64,000 nt of DNA from Monodelphis domestica (Eukaryota; Chordata; Mammalia; Didelphimorphia; Didelphidae), in assembly GCF_027887165.1 (NCBI RefSeq), contig NC_077231.1, forward strand, positions 125,629,487-125,693,486, in the 5' to 3' direction. The stretch's first letter is position 1; each line of letters begins with the position of its first letter. The notes beneath the pieces are model-generated. The model had not been told where the DNA came from, made no database searches, and worked only from the letters and a program-made list of their open reading frames with translations. Made by a program: the position numbers and the translations under genes. Below, one piece after another: positions 12,360-38,825 of the stretch.

Positions 12360-13260
12360 AAATATGAGAAAATAAAAATTGAGACAAACCAAATATTATT
12401 GAACTGACCCCTCCAAAAGTTTATGTGATGGGAGTTTGAGCAAAGGGGGGAAAGTTAATTCCTCTTCTTCCACCACGCAACAATGCTGAGATGCTGCAGA
12501 AACCAACTGAAAAGAGGTGCTAATGGAGAAACAAAGTATAGAGCTATATATGGGTCATGACTGAGCATGCATTTTGTAGCACAGAATATCTGGTACAATG
12601 TTTCCCAATGCAACAAGCTACTCTTAGGTTGTCTGCATATGTCCTTTTCCTAGTCAGGACTCAAGTGACCTTGTGATATAGGAAAAGAAAGGGGGAAAAA
12701 AGTATCTCTCTGTTCCAAACAAAATTAACACTATTGCTTTCCTGATAAGAGTCCTATGTGGTAGATAATATAACTATATCTTTTATTTTATAGATGAAAG
12801 TTCAGTGAGGTTTAGTGATTTACATGATTTCACAGTTTCTGTTTGTCAGAGCTGGTATCCTGTCCCTGGATCCACTTGAGTTCAAGTTCAGAACTCCAAC
12901 TGCCACAGGATTTACATAGTTAGCACCCTGTCTTCGTTCACCTGGAAAATTATTGGTTTTTTTCTCCATTAATTTCTTTAGAATTGTTTTTATTCTCTCT
13001 CCTTTTAAAGTATTTCTTTGTCTCCTTTGGTTGGTTTTGTTTAGTCTACTTTGATGCTAATCTATTTCCAGAGCTGCTCTCCCTTCCTCTGCTCCCATTT
13101 GCTGACCTTTTCACAAGTTCTCTAATTTTAAATGATTATTTTTCTTCTATTTTCTTCATTGTTTATTCTCACCTCCCATTTAAATAATTGGCAAAAAATC
13201 TTTACCTATCTCATCCAACATCTTAGTTTTAGTAATTTATCTTACTTTGCTGTTTTCTTT
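12360..13260. other. Mostly unique; weak MIR remnant
   Basis: A reverse MIR remnant may lie at about 12750-12920 ('tttatagatgaaagttcagtgagg'). The rest shows no gene or nameable repeat. Confidence 0.45.
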
Positions 13261-13264
13261 TTTC

Positions 13265-13465
13265 TCTTAAATCCTTACTTTCTGCCTTAGATTTGATACT
13301 AAATAATTGGTTCCAAAGCAGAAGAATGTTAAAGACTAGGTAATTGAAGTTAGGTGGCTTGCCTAGGGTCACACAGCTAGGAAGTGTTCTCTGAGGTTAA
13401 ATTTAAATGTAGAACCTCCCATCTCTTGGCCTGGCTCTCTATCCACTGAACCACCTAGCTGCCCA
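13265..13465 (-). repeat. Marsupial tRNA-derived SINE
   Basis: A full-length reverse copy: 'cttactttctgccttagatt', 'cagaagaatgttaaagacta', 'gtcacacagctaggaagtgt' and the tRNA-like head ending in 'ccacctagctgccc'. Confidence 0.88.
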
Positions 13466-13630
13466 GATGATTCTTTGTTTTTTTTTTTGACCCACTCACT
13501 ATTTATCCAATGTGTTATGATTTAAATTTTCTGATTTCTGATTTTTGTAATTATCTGTGTCCTTCATGGCATTAAAGATTCTGAAGTATCATATTTGGAC
13601 TCCCTCTTTTATCCTATTTCTATGTTGTTT

Positions 13631-13695
13631 CAATCAATCAATAAACATTTATTAAGTGCCTGCTATGCACCAGCCACTCTGCTAAACACACATAT
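13631..13695 (-). repeat. L2 3' tail fragment
   Basis: 'aataaacatttattaagtgcctgctatgcaccagccactctgctaa' is the reverse complement of the L2 3' end. Confidence 0.7.
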
Positions 13696-13728
13696 GTTGT
13701 CTCATTTTCCTCTTTCCTCTCCTCCTTC

Positions 13729-13757
13729 TTTTGTGTGTGTGTGTGGGGGGGGGGCAT
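13729..13757. repeat. (GT)n with adjoining G run
   Basis: A short TG repeat passes directly into a run of G bases. Confidence 0.85.
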
Positions 13758-13759
13758 GT

Positions 13760-15815
13760 CTTATCTATTTGTGAGAGGAACATTGTCAGATGAAAGCACC
13801 CTGTGGTAGAAATTATACTGTGACTCAGATTAAGGTGCTGTGACAGAGGCTGGCACTAGAGAAAAAGTGCCAGACTGGAGAGTATGTGAAATTGATCACC
13901 TTGATGGGGGAGGGGCCCCAGGAGTGGATTCTCTTTACATCTGCTATCTCCCCTGAACCCCACTTTAAGAAGGGGGTTCTCCTCTCTTTCCCCCTCTTCA
14001 TACTGAAAGTCCAAGCTTCCCTTGGGTTACAGATGCCCCATTCCTTGCCCTCACCATAATTGGTCTTCTTCTCAAAAACCATGACATATCTCTCATTCCA
14101 GGCCTCACCCACACTTTCACCCCCCCAAAATTCCCATGTGCTTCTCCTTGGTCAGGATGTTCCCTGTGGAGGTTTGGCTTTCTGAAATTCTGCTAGTCTC
14201 AGTGGGAGCTGGGAGCTCAGGTGTTCTTTCAAGATGTCCCTCATGTCTTTTACAAGTGTGTGCTATTCTTCTTAGGAAGAAAGTGATATCTAGTGGCTTT
14301 TTAAATTATTGCAGACATCTACAAGTTCCATTTTCATGCCTTTTCCTATTCGTCTGTGTTTTTGTCTGCAGTGTAAATGGCTCACTACTAAAAAATGTGC
14401 TCCTAATTCTCCTCCTCTATTCATATCCTATTGTGCCTATTTTCAGCTGTGTACACAGAGTTGACAGCTGGGTGATGGGAAATTGGAGTGGTTGGCTAGA
14501 GACAGGAAAGAAGAGGAATTAGAATATTGAAGAAATAGGGGAATCTGTACGCTATCAAATGGTTACTAGTTAGATAGTGGGGTATCTGATAATCTAAGCT
14601 TTCATCAAATGAAATATGCTAGAGCAGAGAAGAAATCCAAGGGAAAATGTGGGCAAAAGAGGAAGAACTTTTGAGGGAAAGGCATAAGTATCCCCAGGAC
14701 TTGCTAGAGGCAGTGCACAATTAATGAAAGAAAGAGAAAAAATAACTTTCCACTGAATAGTTTCCATTGGTCCTGAAGATAAAAACCCACAGCTCCAGTA
14801 GCTCCATCAGACTCGCTAGGAAGGCAGGGATCCAGTAATATTCTTGGTTTGCCATATTATATGGTAGACCCTAGCCTTTATTAGCCGTGTATAATCTTCT
14901 TACTTAGAAGGTAAGATGTACACAGAAAATTCAGCACTTAGGGCAAAAACACATGGAATAAAACCACGGTGCCTGGGATTGTTTTTAATTGATAATAGAG
15001 CTAGTTCATTCAGCCTTGGTCCCTTTACTCTCACCTTCTGTTTCTAATTCAGCATCATTTTTCTAAGGATGGGCTATTATATTCCCATGATTATGTCTGA
15101 AAGGCCTTAGGGAAATAGCAGGTAAAACTTTAGGCTTTTGAAAACTTAAGAAATGATCTAGAAAAACCTTTAAGAACCCTTCAACAGCCAATTTAGCTGT
15201 AGCAAAGACAGTCTTGGCCACTGATAACTAGAAGTAGCACAGATTCCTAAGCATCACTGGCACTACCAAGGCACAAAGGAAAAAATGGGATTGGTCAATG
15301 ATTCAGCTGGGAGAAAAGGCATCTCAAAGGAATCTGTAATCTATATATCTATTCTATTTCAGTACTAATTCCCCCCAATCGCTCTCCAAGATCTTATTAA
15401 TGATTTGGGAATGGTTCCTCTTCCTGGTTCTTTATGCATTATAATCCAAGACACTATATTTTCTGTTAAGGGTATAGTTTTCTTTTCATCATTTCATGAT
15501 GAGTTTTCCATTTGTGGAAAGGAAGGGAAATTTTACCATTTATCCTTGCCTCTTCATTTCTACTTAGATAAACCGAGTTTGTAATTTTTTCTTTTACCCT
15601 GGGATGGCTGACTTTCAACTACAAATTCTAGAGGCGGTCTCTGCATTAAGAGGAAGAGAAAGAATCAGCCAGATTGGATTGTTTCCAATGTCTGCCTTGT
15701 TCTTGTCCTATTTCAAATGTTGAGCTTAGGGTATTGCTTGGGAAACTGATCCTAATGTGCTCCGTTGTTAATTGGCTGAAGTGATCTCAGAGCCATGGGA
15801 ATTCAGCAGCTGGCT
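13760..15815. other. Unrecognised stretch between L2 tail and hAT-like repeat
   Basis: About 2 kb with few recognisable repeats. 13800-14500 is clearly more GC-rich than its surroundings, with runs of C and G; it could be an old LTR or a regulatory stretch, but I cannot assign it. Open frames here (128 and 95 codons at most) have low-complexity or unfamiliar translations and no supporting context. Confidence 0.4.
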
Positions 15816-15821
15816 CTAGGG

Positions 15822-16003
15822 CAGGACTTCTTTTTTTGTCATGTACCCTTTTGACAGTCTTGTCAATCTAGGTACCCTTTCTCAGAATAATGTTCTTAAA
15901 TGTATAATGTAAAACACAAAAGATTGATTACAAAAGGAATAAATTACATTGAAATACTTATTTTTAAAAATCAAGTTCCTACACCCCAAGTTGAGAACTT
16001 TTA
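15822..16003 (-). mobile_element. Non-autonomous hAT-like DNA transposon remnant
   Basis: It shares, in opposite orientation, the internal sequence of the copy at 41278-41493 ('cagaataatgttcttaaatgtataatgtaaaacacaaaag') and ends with the hAT-like 'aagttgagaactttt'. No transposase coding is present. Confidence 0.5.
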
Positions 16004-16324
16004 CTTAGGATATTTTAAGCTTCTGAAATAAAATATCCAACTCAAAAATGAAGCCAAAGAATAGCCCTCCTTTTTACAGGCCAGCCAGCTACATTTTCTT
16101 CACTTAAATCCAAAGCAATGAACAAAAGAAACTTCCCTAGGGAAAGCTTTCAGTCTCTGCCATACAGATCATGGGAGCTCACTCTGCATTGTGCTGTGAC
16201 CAATGAAATGGGCTTGTTTCAGGGCTGTGAGATCTCAGCACATAGGTACACACATGTACCCTAGCACTTAGGGTAAGGTCTCTGGTTGTGTTTAAGGAGA
16301 GAGACTGGGAAAATGAAAGGCTCA

Positions 16325-16949
16325 GACATGATGGATAGCAATGGTTTTATTCATAAAGCATGGAATTGTTTGCACTTTTGCTCACAAATAGAAGACCTCC
16401 CAAAGTTGGCTTTATTCACAAAGGCAAATTAAGGCAGATGAGGGCCCTTCATCAGGACAGCAGCAACCATAATAGGATACTTCAGTGACAATGTATTATG
16501 AATATCTGGAGAGTGAACCATTAGTGGGAGATTCCTCTTTCTGTGCCTGGCTTTCTCTTTCGCTCTAAGTTTGCTAGCTCCTGAGACAAGCAAATGACAC
16601 CTAAAGGAAATGTTCGTGTTGGTCAAGTAAGGACTTTCCAAAGATCTGATTCTGAGGAGGAAAGAGTTAGAAAAGGAATTTGGTTTTTAACTTTTGTGCC
16701 TCTGTGGTGAAACTGAATGTGTTGTTTTCGGCAGAGCAGGAAAGGAAGCCACAGGCTACCTCTAAAATTGTACCATATATATACCATGGTGCCATGTAAA
16801 AACAAGAAGAGTTGGAGAGCTTTAGAGACCCTGGGGGAGTAGGGAGGTACACATAGGAAAGGGGAAATAACTATGGGGTTCTAGAACACATTAATTTACC
16901 AGCAGGATGACAGGCAAGGGAGATGGGAAGGGAATGTAGAGTAAAGAGC
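16325..16949 (-). other. ARHGDIB: ARHGDIB 3' UTR
   Basis: About 625 bases follow the stop codon on the minus strand up to the poly(A) signals. I see no recognisable interspersed repeat in it, unlike its surroundings, which fits a constrained UTR. The distal end is set 15-25 bases past the last AATAAA and is approximate. Confidence 0.75.
16346..16416 (-). terminator. ARHGDIB polyadenylation signals (two AATAAA)
   Basis: Canonical AATAAA hexamers occur on the minus strand at 16416-16411 and 16351-16346 (plus-strand TTTATT). The second lies in ATGAATAAAACC, and cleavage would fall near 16325. Two signals 65 bases apart suggest alternative 3' ends of nearly equal length. Confidence 0.7.
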
Positions 16950-30698
<13,749 letters not shown>

Positions 30699-30829
30699 TG
30701 TGATCTCCTTCACAGGTGAGAAAAATAATGGTTAGCCAGAGGAGAGAGTCAGTAGATGTGAAGGATCTGTGTTCTATAATTCAAGGCCTGATTCAATAAG
30801 AGAATTCAGTTCAATTTGACTGGAATTTA

Positions 30830-31330
30830 AGTTGTGCTATGTAACACGAAAATTATTTGGCACTGTCCTCAAGGAGGTTACATTCTATGTTGGCGTTGTA
30901 GGGATGGAGATGGGCGAGGAAGAACACATATACAAATTAATGGAAGATATATACAAAATAAATACAAAGTGGGGGGCAGGGGAGCAGTAACAACTGGAAT
31001 GGTCAGGAAGGGCCTTAACTAAACTTTAAAAGGAGATAATACCAAGATGAGGAGGTAAGGAAAGAGGATATTCCAAGACTGAGATGCAAAGGTGGGAGAC
31101 TGGATGCTTTCTACAGAGAAGAGAAAGCAGGCTTGTCTGGCTGAAACATGGAGGGTATAATAGGAAGGAATAACTTGAAATCAGGTAAGATAGGTTGGAA
31201 TTAACTTGTAAAGGGTGTTCAGGACCAAACTGAATAATTAGAGCTTTATTCTAAAGGCAGTGGATAGGGGAGAGGATGTGATAGTGTAGGAATGACTAAT
31301 CTAGAGGGTAAAATACTGCTAACTTAGATT
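30830..31330 (-). repeat. L2 fragment, antisense
   Basis: 'actgtcctcaaggaggttac', 'tggtcaggaagggccttaac', 'gaggatattccaagactgag' and 'ctttattctaaaggcagtgg' run in antisense L2 order. Confidence 0.75.
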
Positions 31331-31361
31331 TCTGTCCTATGTAAGCAAATTTAATGACAGC

Positions 31362-31556
31362 AGTGTGGTGGTGCTGTGGCTAGAGATAGACCTGGCATTT
31401 GAATCTGGCCTCACACTACCTATAACTTTGTTTCCCTCAATTTCCTCATTTGTAAAACTGAGCTAGAGAAGAAAATAGCAAACCATTAGAGGATTTTTAC
31501 CTAGAAAACCCCAAATGGGTGAAGAGTTGGGCATGACTGAAACAACCGAACAACAA
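31362..31556 (+). repeat. RTE-tailed marsupial SINE (MAR1-like)
   Basis: 'tttgaatctggcctcacact' and 'tttcctcatttgtaaaactg', ending in the RTE-like tail 'catgactgaaacaaccgaac'. Confidence 0.8.
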
Positions 31557-31789
31557 AAATCTTTATATCTCTATGACGTTAGCCATCAGATAATGGCAAG
31601 GTAAATAATAAAAACCCGAACAAGGGTGGAAGCAATGACAATTTATAAGAATAGATACATAGGAGGTTTGTTGAGTTGATTCATTGCCAATCACTACATG
31701 ACTTTTGGCTTCTATTGCCAGAAACAAAGTTTGGGAAATAATTTGGAAACTAAACCTAACCTCAGGCTTGAAGGACATTTTAACAAAAT

Positions 31790-33480
31790 AAATTCTTTAA
31801 AAACATCCTCCACCTACATGTCTTGGCTCAACAATTCCTTTTCAGTTAAATTACAAGGACAATAAAATGTCAGTGTTTCATAATTCAGAAAACAGCTCAT
31901 TGCTGTGCACAGGTCTGTTTCCTGTACAGGAAGGAAGTATGTGGCTTGTTCCTGTGGCAACTCTTTCCTTGGCTTGAGTACCACTCAGAGCTTTTGCAAC
32001 TTAATAGAAAAAGCTACCTTAAACAATAAAATCACAGAAAATTAAATATAACTAGCCATAAAGGAGATACCAACGAACAAAACAATCTGGTCCAAGATAG
32101 ATGTAAAAGGCAAATTCTATCAAATATGAAAAGATCACCTAAAAATCTCTGCTTCATAAATTATTCACAAAATTGGGAAAGCATCATACAAAATTCATTT
32201 CTAGACAAATATATTTTTAATAGTGAATCCGTGGAACCAAAAAGAACTATGGACCAATATTGCTAATTGATATATTGATGAGTATTGATGCAAAAATGTC
32301 AAATAATTTCCTACCTAAGAAAGTTGTTATCATAACCAAACTGGATTTATGTTAAGGATGCAAGTTTGTTTCAATAATACAAAATTAGTCACATAAAAAA
32401 CAAAACTAGGATTATATTAAATCTAAAATAGACTCAAAACACATTTATTCATGTCTCAGACCCTATATGGAAGAGTTATTTTATTGATAAATTATATACA
32501 CATACATTTATATGTGTGTAGCAAAATCTAGCACTATTTGCAACATTAGAAGATTTTATAATAAATTCAAGATTAAAACAAGGATGCTCCTTTTCTTCAC
32601 TATTATTTAATATAACTCCAAATATTCTATCAATAGTAATGACAAGAGAATGAAATTAAAGGAATAAACACTAGCAAAAAAGCAGATAATTGTTATTATT
32701 TGCAGAAAACTTCGAAAACACAAGAAAACAAGGAAAGAGACTGATTGAGACCATAGCTTCTTTTAAGTAACAGTATACAAAACAAATCCTCAAAATCGAC
32801 ATTATTATTTGAATATAGGAATCACAAAATCTTAGAGAAAATAATAAAGCAGAAATCCCACTTAAAACAAATACAAACTATTTGGTTATTACTTACCAAA
32901 GCACATTCAAAACCTATAAACATAATTATAAAACACAAATAAATAATAAAAACAAATAGTTGCTCATGGTTCAGCCACTCCAATAGGATAAAAATGATGT
33001 TACCAAATTAATTTACAAATTTGGTGCTATCCCAATTAAGTTATCAAAAAATGCCTTAAAAGCTAAATAAAATAATGACAAACTTTATTTGGAGTTATAA
33101 AAGGTCTGGAATTGTAATCAAATAAAAAAGGAGGAAATGAAGGAGGAACAGAACTTTGGGATCTTAAAATACATCTTAAAGCAGTAATCATCCAAATTAT
33201 TGGTACTAGTTCAAAACTAGAAAACTAGATCAATGCAACAGAACCACAAACAATCTAAATTAACCCAATGTTTACACAAACCATTTGATGAAAAATTCCC
33301 TATCTATTTAATAAGAATTACTGAAAAAACAAAAAAGTAGTTTAGCAGCAAGTAGGTTTAGACTAATGCTTAGGTCTAAATATACCAGAATTAGCTCAAA
33401 AGGATTTTGCAATCTAAATATAAAAGGTCATTAAAAAATAGAAGGGAATTAGATCCTGTATCCATAGCTTTTTCTAGGGA
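31790..33480 (+). mobile_element. Old L1 ORF2 fragment
   Basis: Decayed sense ORF2 sequence. Around 32330-32370 'aaccaaactggatttatgtt' corresponds to the HQ.GF. motif region of the reverse transcriptase, 32580-32630 'aaggatgctccttttcttcactattattta' to the GCPLSPLLF motif, and 33000-33100 'ggtgctatcccaattaa' to the thumb region. There are many stops and shifts; no frame over about 60 codons remains. The 5' limit is uncertain. Confidence 0.6.
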
Positions 33481-33484
33481 GATA

Positions 33485-33735
33485 ATTCTTTGTTTTAAAA
33501 TAATTTTTATTGCCATCTTTTGTCTTTACATTGCCTAAATTTCACCTTTACATACCTCCTGCCATAAAGTCATCCCATATAACAGATGTTTTTAAAGAAA
33601 AAAAAAGAGGAGAAAAAAATCATAAAAATGTATTATTAGTACATCAAAAAAATTCTGGAAATATATGCAGTATTCTACACCTATGAACCCCCACTTCCAC
33701 AAAAGTGTAGTGTCTTCTCAAATCTTCTTTTTGTA
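33485..33735 (-). mobile_element. L1 3' UTR fragment
   Basis: AT-rich reverse L1 3' UTR: 'taatttttattgccatcttt', 'tacatacctcctgccataaa' and an internal A-rich run. It lies against the preceding sense L1 fragment. Confidence 0.5.
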
Positions 33736-33737
33736 AA

Positions 33738-34580
33738 TAAGTCATTTAACATTAATTCAGTGGCTACTATATGCCAGGTACTATATTAAGCACTAGAAAC
33801 ACAAAAAGAAGCAAAAGTCCCTGACCTTAAGGAGCTTAAAATCAAAATGTAAATATGTAAATATATACAACCAAGCTAGATACAGGCTAAATAAGAAATA
33901 ATTAACAAAGGGGAAACATTAGACTTAAGAAGCATTGGGAAGGGCTTCCTGTGAAAGACAGGATTTTAGTTGGGACTTAAATAAACCAGGGAAGTCAGTA
34001 GGCAGAGTTGAAGAGGGAGAGCACTCTAGACACTGGGGAATAGCTAGAAAAAAATGCGTGGAGCAGAGAAATGGAATGTTTTGTTCCTGGAACAGCAAGG
34101 AAGTCAGGGTCCCTGGACTTAAAAACAAGGAGGTCAGAGTCCCTAAATTTAAGAGTGCATGGGTGGTGAGCTAGGTGGCTCAGTAGATAGAGATCCTCAG
34201 TCACTTTCTGGTTGTATGACCTTGGGAACCACTACTTAATATCAATTTAAGACAAAAGGTAAGGGTTTTAAAAAGGTATATGATTGTATGGGGAACTAGG
34301 GCAGAGTTAGGTATAAGATTAGAAAGAAAGGAGGCCAGCTTATGAAGACCTTTGAATGCCAAACTGAGCATTTTTGTATTTGATCCTGGAGGCAATGGGG
34401 AGTCACTGGAGTTTCCTGAAATGGTAGGTTGGAGGGTGGAAGCCATGGTGGGATTGAGAGTCACATGCTTGCATCTGTATTTTTGTGGCTGAATGGAGGA
34501 TGGATTAAACTAAGGGGATATTTGAGCCAGGTAGAGGGACCAGCAGAGTACTGAAATAATTCAGCCATGAGCTTTTTACA
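33738..34580 (-). repeat. L2 copy, antisense, long 3' segment
   Basis: One of the clearest L2s here: 'ggctactatatgccaggtactatattaagc', 'accttaaggagcttaaaatc', 'gggcttcctgtgaaagacag', 'gagagcactctagacactgg', 'tttgatcctggaggcaatgg' and 'atggaggatggattaaact'. A truncated SINE at 34160-34277 interrupts it. Confidence 0.88.
34160..34277 (+). repeat. Internally deleted marsupial SINE nested in L2
   Basis: The head 'gtggtgagctaggtggctcagtagatagag' passes directly to 'gttgtatgaccttgggaacc' and the tail 'aaggtaagggttttaaaaag'. Middle parts are missing. Confidence 0.75.
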
Positions 34581-34599
34581 TGGATAAAGTCAATATATT

Positions 34600-35245
34600 T
34601 TGAACACAAATGGAAACTGTTTGGGGGAAAACATCTTTGCATCAAATATTTCTAAAGTCCGATGTGTAAGATGTATATGGAATTAATAAAAACATATGAC
34701 AAAAGATCATTCCACAATGAATAAATGATAAAAAATGAATAATTCTCAGAAGACTTTCAAACTATGAAGAGCCCAATAAAGGAATGTTACAAATTAATAA
34801 TAATAAGGAATATGCAAATAAAAATGCCAAGATTTTACCTCATACCTAGAAAATGGATAAAACTAATAAAAATGGGAAGAGTAAATTTTGGAGGGGGGCA
34901 GGAAGACAGGCACACTAATACATTATCATTAAAGTTATGTATTAGTCTAACAATTTTAGAAGTCAATTTAGAATTAATGCTAAAAGTGATTAAAATATTC
35001 CTCTTTGAGACATTCTATTGCTAAGCAGTGATCTCCAAGGAAATAAAAAACTAAAAAAAAATTATCCTTTAAACCAAAATATTCATAGCAACAATTTTTT
35101 TTTTGTAAAAGCAAAGAATTAGAAACAAAGTAGATGCCCAATGGTAAGAGAATGGCTAAACACATTATAGTAAATAAATGTAATAGTATATTTTTGTGGC
35201 TTAAGATGCTACTAAAAAGAAGTCAGAAACATAGGAAAACTTAGA
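34600..35245 (+). mobile_element. L1 3' end, truncated
   Basis: Sense L1 ORF2 C-terminal sequence ('aataaggaatatgcaaataaaaatgcc' at 34800, 'gtaagagaatggctaaacac' at 35143), non-coding by decay. Confidence 0.65.
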
Positions 35246-35261
35246 AGAAATTGTTTTAATT

Positions 35262-35482
35262 ATTCAGTTGTTTTCCAGTCATGTTCAACTCTTCATGACC
35301 CCTTGTTGGAGTTTTCTTGGCAAAGATAATAAGTATTTGCCATTTTTTCTAACTCAGGAAACTGAGGCAAACGAGACTGTGTCTTGCTGAGGGTCATACA
35401 GCTAGTGAGTGTCTGAGGCTGGATTTGAACACATGAAGATGAGTCTTCCTGACCTCTATCCACTCTGTCACTTAGCTGCCTC
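35262..35482 (-). repeat. RTE-tailed marsupial SINE (MAR1-like)
   Basis: Reversed tail 'attcagttgttttccagtca', then 'ctcaggaaactgaggcaaac', 'gtcatacagctagtgagtgt' and head 'tcacttagctgcctc'. Confidence 0.85.
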
Positions 35483-35540
35483 ATATAAATACGGAGTGAA
35501 ATAAACAGATCCAGGAAAGTAGCATATAAAATGATTGGAG

Positions 35541-35745
35541 AGTAAAGCTAGGTGGCTCAGTGGATTGAGCCAGGCTCAGAGATGGGAGGTTCTGGGTTTG
35601 AATGTGACCTCAGACACTTCCTAGCTGTGTAACCCTGGACAAGTCATTTAACCCCCATTTCCTAGCCTTTGCCACTCTTCTGCCTTAGAACCAATTCACA
35701 TGATTGATTCTAAGAAGAAGGTAAAAGTTTGTAAAATAAATAAAG
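35541..35745 (+). repeat. Marsupial tRNA-derived SINE
   Basis: Full copy: 'gctaggtggctcagtggatt', 'gggaggttctgggtttgaat', 'ccactcttctgccttagaac', A/T-rich tail. Confidence 0.9.
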
Positions 35746-36654
35746 TAAAATGGCTATTAATATAAATAGAATGAACAACAAAAAATTAAAACTGAATGTT
35801 ATATAATTATAATGACCAAGCTTAATCCTGGTGAAGAGTTGAGAAAATCCATTTTTCTTTGCTAATGGCCAACCGAGGCAAGCATGGGTATGGAATACTG
35901 CATATACTGTCAGTTGCATTTATTATGTTGTTTAGTTTTGGTGAACTGCCTTTGTTTCATTTCCTTAAAAGCTTATTTTTAATAAGGGAAAGCTCACCAG
36001 GGGTGTGGTAGAAAGCCCACAATGAGTTTTTTCCTTAAAAAACTTGTTTCATTTTTATTTAAGTGACATTTCTGGGTGTGTTACAGTACTCTAGAATAAC
36101 GGCTTTGCGAGAAAGTTCTTAAAAGGGACGATCCAAAGGAGCTGCTGGGGTCCCCTTCCAATTGCTAGAGAGCCAAGATAGGGGGCTACAGGTGATTTCA
36201 TGTGTCCTTCATCTCTAAGTGTCTAAATGACTATTCGTTTTGACCAAATAGTGCAATAAGCTTAATGTTTATCATTAAATGGATATGAAGGTCAGAGGTT
36301 TATTTGGAGGAGAAATGTGTGATGTAGACATGTGTCAGAGAATGTACATCACAGAAAATTAGCTTCTTCTTATTAGAAAAGAAAAAAAAAAGATAGTAAG
36401 CTTCATGGACCAGGCAGGGAGCTTGGTGTGGTAGAAAGCCAAAACTGAATTGGGATCAGAAGAAAAGAAAGAGGAAACAGTTTGGTGATTTTAGTTATGT
36501 AGGGAACAACTCCCTCTGTCAAAGCAACTTTAAACACTTTATCTATAGTTTACAATCCCTGAGAATGCTCTACTGCACTGAGAGGTTATATATTACCCAT
36601 CCAGAGTCACAGCTCCTATGTCAGAGATGCCAGGTCTCTATCCGCATGAGAATG

Positions 36655-36805
36655 CTTTTCAGGACACCTGGGTCCAAGTCCTGCATGAGTTATTTACTAT
36701 ATGTTATCATAAGAAATACACTTGACCTGTGTGGTTCTCACCTTCCTCATCTGCAGACCAGATGCTGTCTAAGGTTCCCTTCTAGTTTAAGATTTTGATT
36801 CTGTG
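36655..36805 (+). repeat. MIR/THER1-type SINE
   Basis: 'cacctgggtccaagtcctgc', 'caccttcctcatctgcagac' and a THER1-like end 'tttaagattttgattctgtg'. Confidence 0.75.
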
Positions 36806-37314
36806 AAATCTTCTGATGTCTACACAGAACTAAGTGGGGACAGGAGAAAAATCAATATAGTAATTAAGAAGTTAAGGAAAGCTCAGGACTTACCAGTGTA
36901 CAAAGTGTGCAAGGCAATATGCTTATATGGCTTAATAGTTAAGTCACAGTTAAAGGGAGGACAAATCCTGCAAATCCTCCCTCCTCTTACCAAATCCCTT
37001 TAGACTCTGACAGCTGGATCCAAGGCTGAGTTTTTACAGTCCAATGAGTCACATTTGGGAAGTGAAAGGAACTATTCTACTTTACAAGCCTTTGATAAAA
37101 CAGTAACTCAGATTACCAGCTTGGGGCCAAGGAACTTGTTCATCTCTACAACATTTTCAGATATTAAAGATATGAGGAGTTCTTAGAGGAGGAAAAGAAA
37201 GCATGACAGAAACTGACATGGGGGGAAAAGGCCTATTTGTAATGTGAACAATGCATTCATTGTAAAGTACCTGGTTTCCCATCTCTTTCATTCGGGGTTG
37301 TTCTTTTCATTGAA

Positions 37315-37410
37315 TTGACAATTAGAAGACCTGAGTTCAAGTCCTGATTTTGTCACTTCCCACCTATGTGACTTTATACAAATCACTGGAATTTTCTGGA
37401 CCTGTTTTCT
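37315..37410 (+). repeat. MIR-type SINE fragment
   Basis: 'gaagacctgagttcaagtcc' and 'cttcccacctatgtgacttt' in sense order. Confidence 0.7.
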
Positions 37411-38489
37411 TAATTACATATACATATGAAAATTTCAAAGAAAAATGAGATAACTTGAAGAAAGCAGAGTTGAAAGGACAATATGCTCAAATACTATAAC
37501 AATATAAATATTATCAACAGAGAGAACAATAAAACTGTGGCCAAAATTTAGTAGTCAAAACAGAAGTATACTGTCAAAATTAAAGAGTACATATCTCCTT
37601 TCTGTTAATTTGTAAATTGTTTTTTCATGGAATGTTTTTTGCAAGGGGATTTATATATTTACATATATATTTATATGCCTATTAGGAAATGCCTGCTATG
37701 TGAAAAAATGTTTTTTTAAAGAAAAGATTACAGAAAACAGATAGCCCCAAAAGAAAAGAAATAACTGATAGCCCTATAGGTTATAAGTAGTCAAGACTTA
37801 GAGAACTACTAATTTATATTTTTTAAAAAACCACACCAAAACAATGACAAATAAAATGAGAGGATTGATTTAGTCAGTGTCCAGAGTTCCTTTTTTGGCT
37901 CTACTTATTTTTCTCAGAATTCTATTGTATCATCTCTAAGTCTAAATATTTAGAAATTAAGTTATTTTTTTGTGAAACAAATACCCATATATTCATGGTT
38001 CAGTATATATAGATGCTTATATGTCACTATAGGAGTTCCTTTTGAATATAATCTCAACTTCTACCCAAAACCTCAGCCAGAACTATGCTCTACATTTCAT
38101 ATTAAACACATACATGTTCAATGCATATATACATTATGTATACATGTGTACATAAATGAGCACATCTGTGTGTATATATTATGTTTGTTTACACACATAC
38201 ATACATACATGGATCAGGGCTAAATCAATGATTTCCTTCCCAGTAAAGAACATCTATTAATGAAGACCTGCACATTTTTCCAATCTTCGAAAGATGTCTA
38301 GAGTGCTGAGAGGATAATTTGCCTGCAGTCCCACAGTGTGTTAGCATGTGTCACAAGTGAGAGTTGGACTCAAGTGCTCCTAGTTCTAAGGTCAGCTCTC
38401 TAAGCCATGCAATTTAAATATATTCATATACACAATCTATGGGTTTGTATAAGGATATAAATATATTGCATACACTCATTTATATCATT

Positions 38490-38825
38490 CTTGAATTAAT
38501 TTATTGGGTTATATTCATTAAGAATACTACTGTATACAAGGCATTGTGCTAGGCTCTGTTGAGGATATAAGAGAAATAGCAATACTCTTTAACTTTACAA
38601 TTTCTCTTTACAAAGTACTTTGATGCATATTACCTCACATCAACCTCACAACAACCTAATGATGAAAATAGTAGAAGTCTTATTATCAGTATTTTACAGA
38701 TAAACACGAAAGTTCTTGGAGGTCAAGTGATTTGTCAAATGTCCTATAATTCATCAAGTCAAGTCTGAGATTAGGACCCATATCTCGACTCCAACTTTGG
38801 TCTTTTCTTTCGTATACCCCGCTAC
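38490..38825 (-). repeat. MIR-type SINE (long form)
   Basis: 'caaggcattgtgctaggctc', 'caacctcacaacaacctaat', 'cagtattttacagataaaca' and 'aagtgatttgtcaaatgtcc' in reverse order. A weaker reverse MIR remnant may lie at 38300-38420. Confidence 0.75.

Noticed and set aside
14136-14522. 128-codon open frame on the plus strand
   Set aside because: Hydrophobic, cysteine-rich translation typical of chance T-rich frames; no family resemblance, no splice or promoter context.
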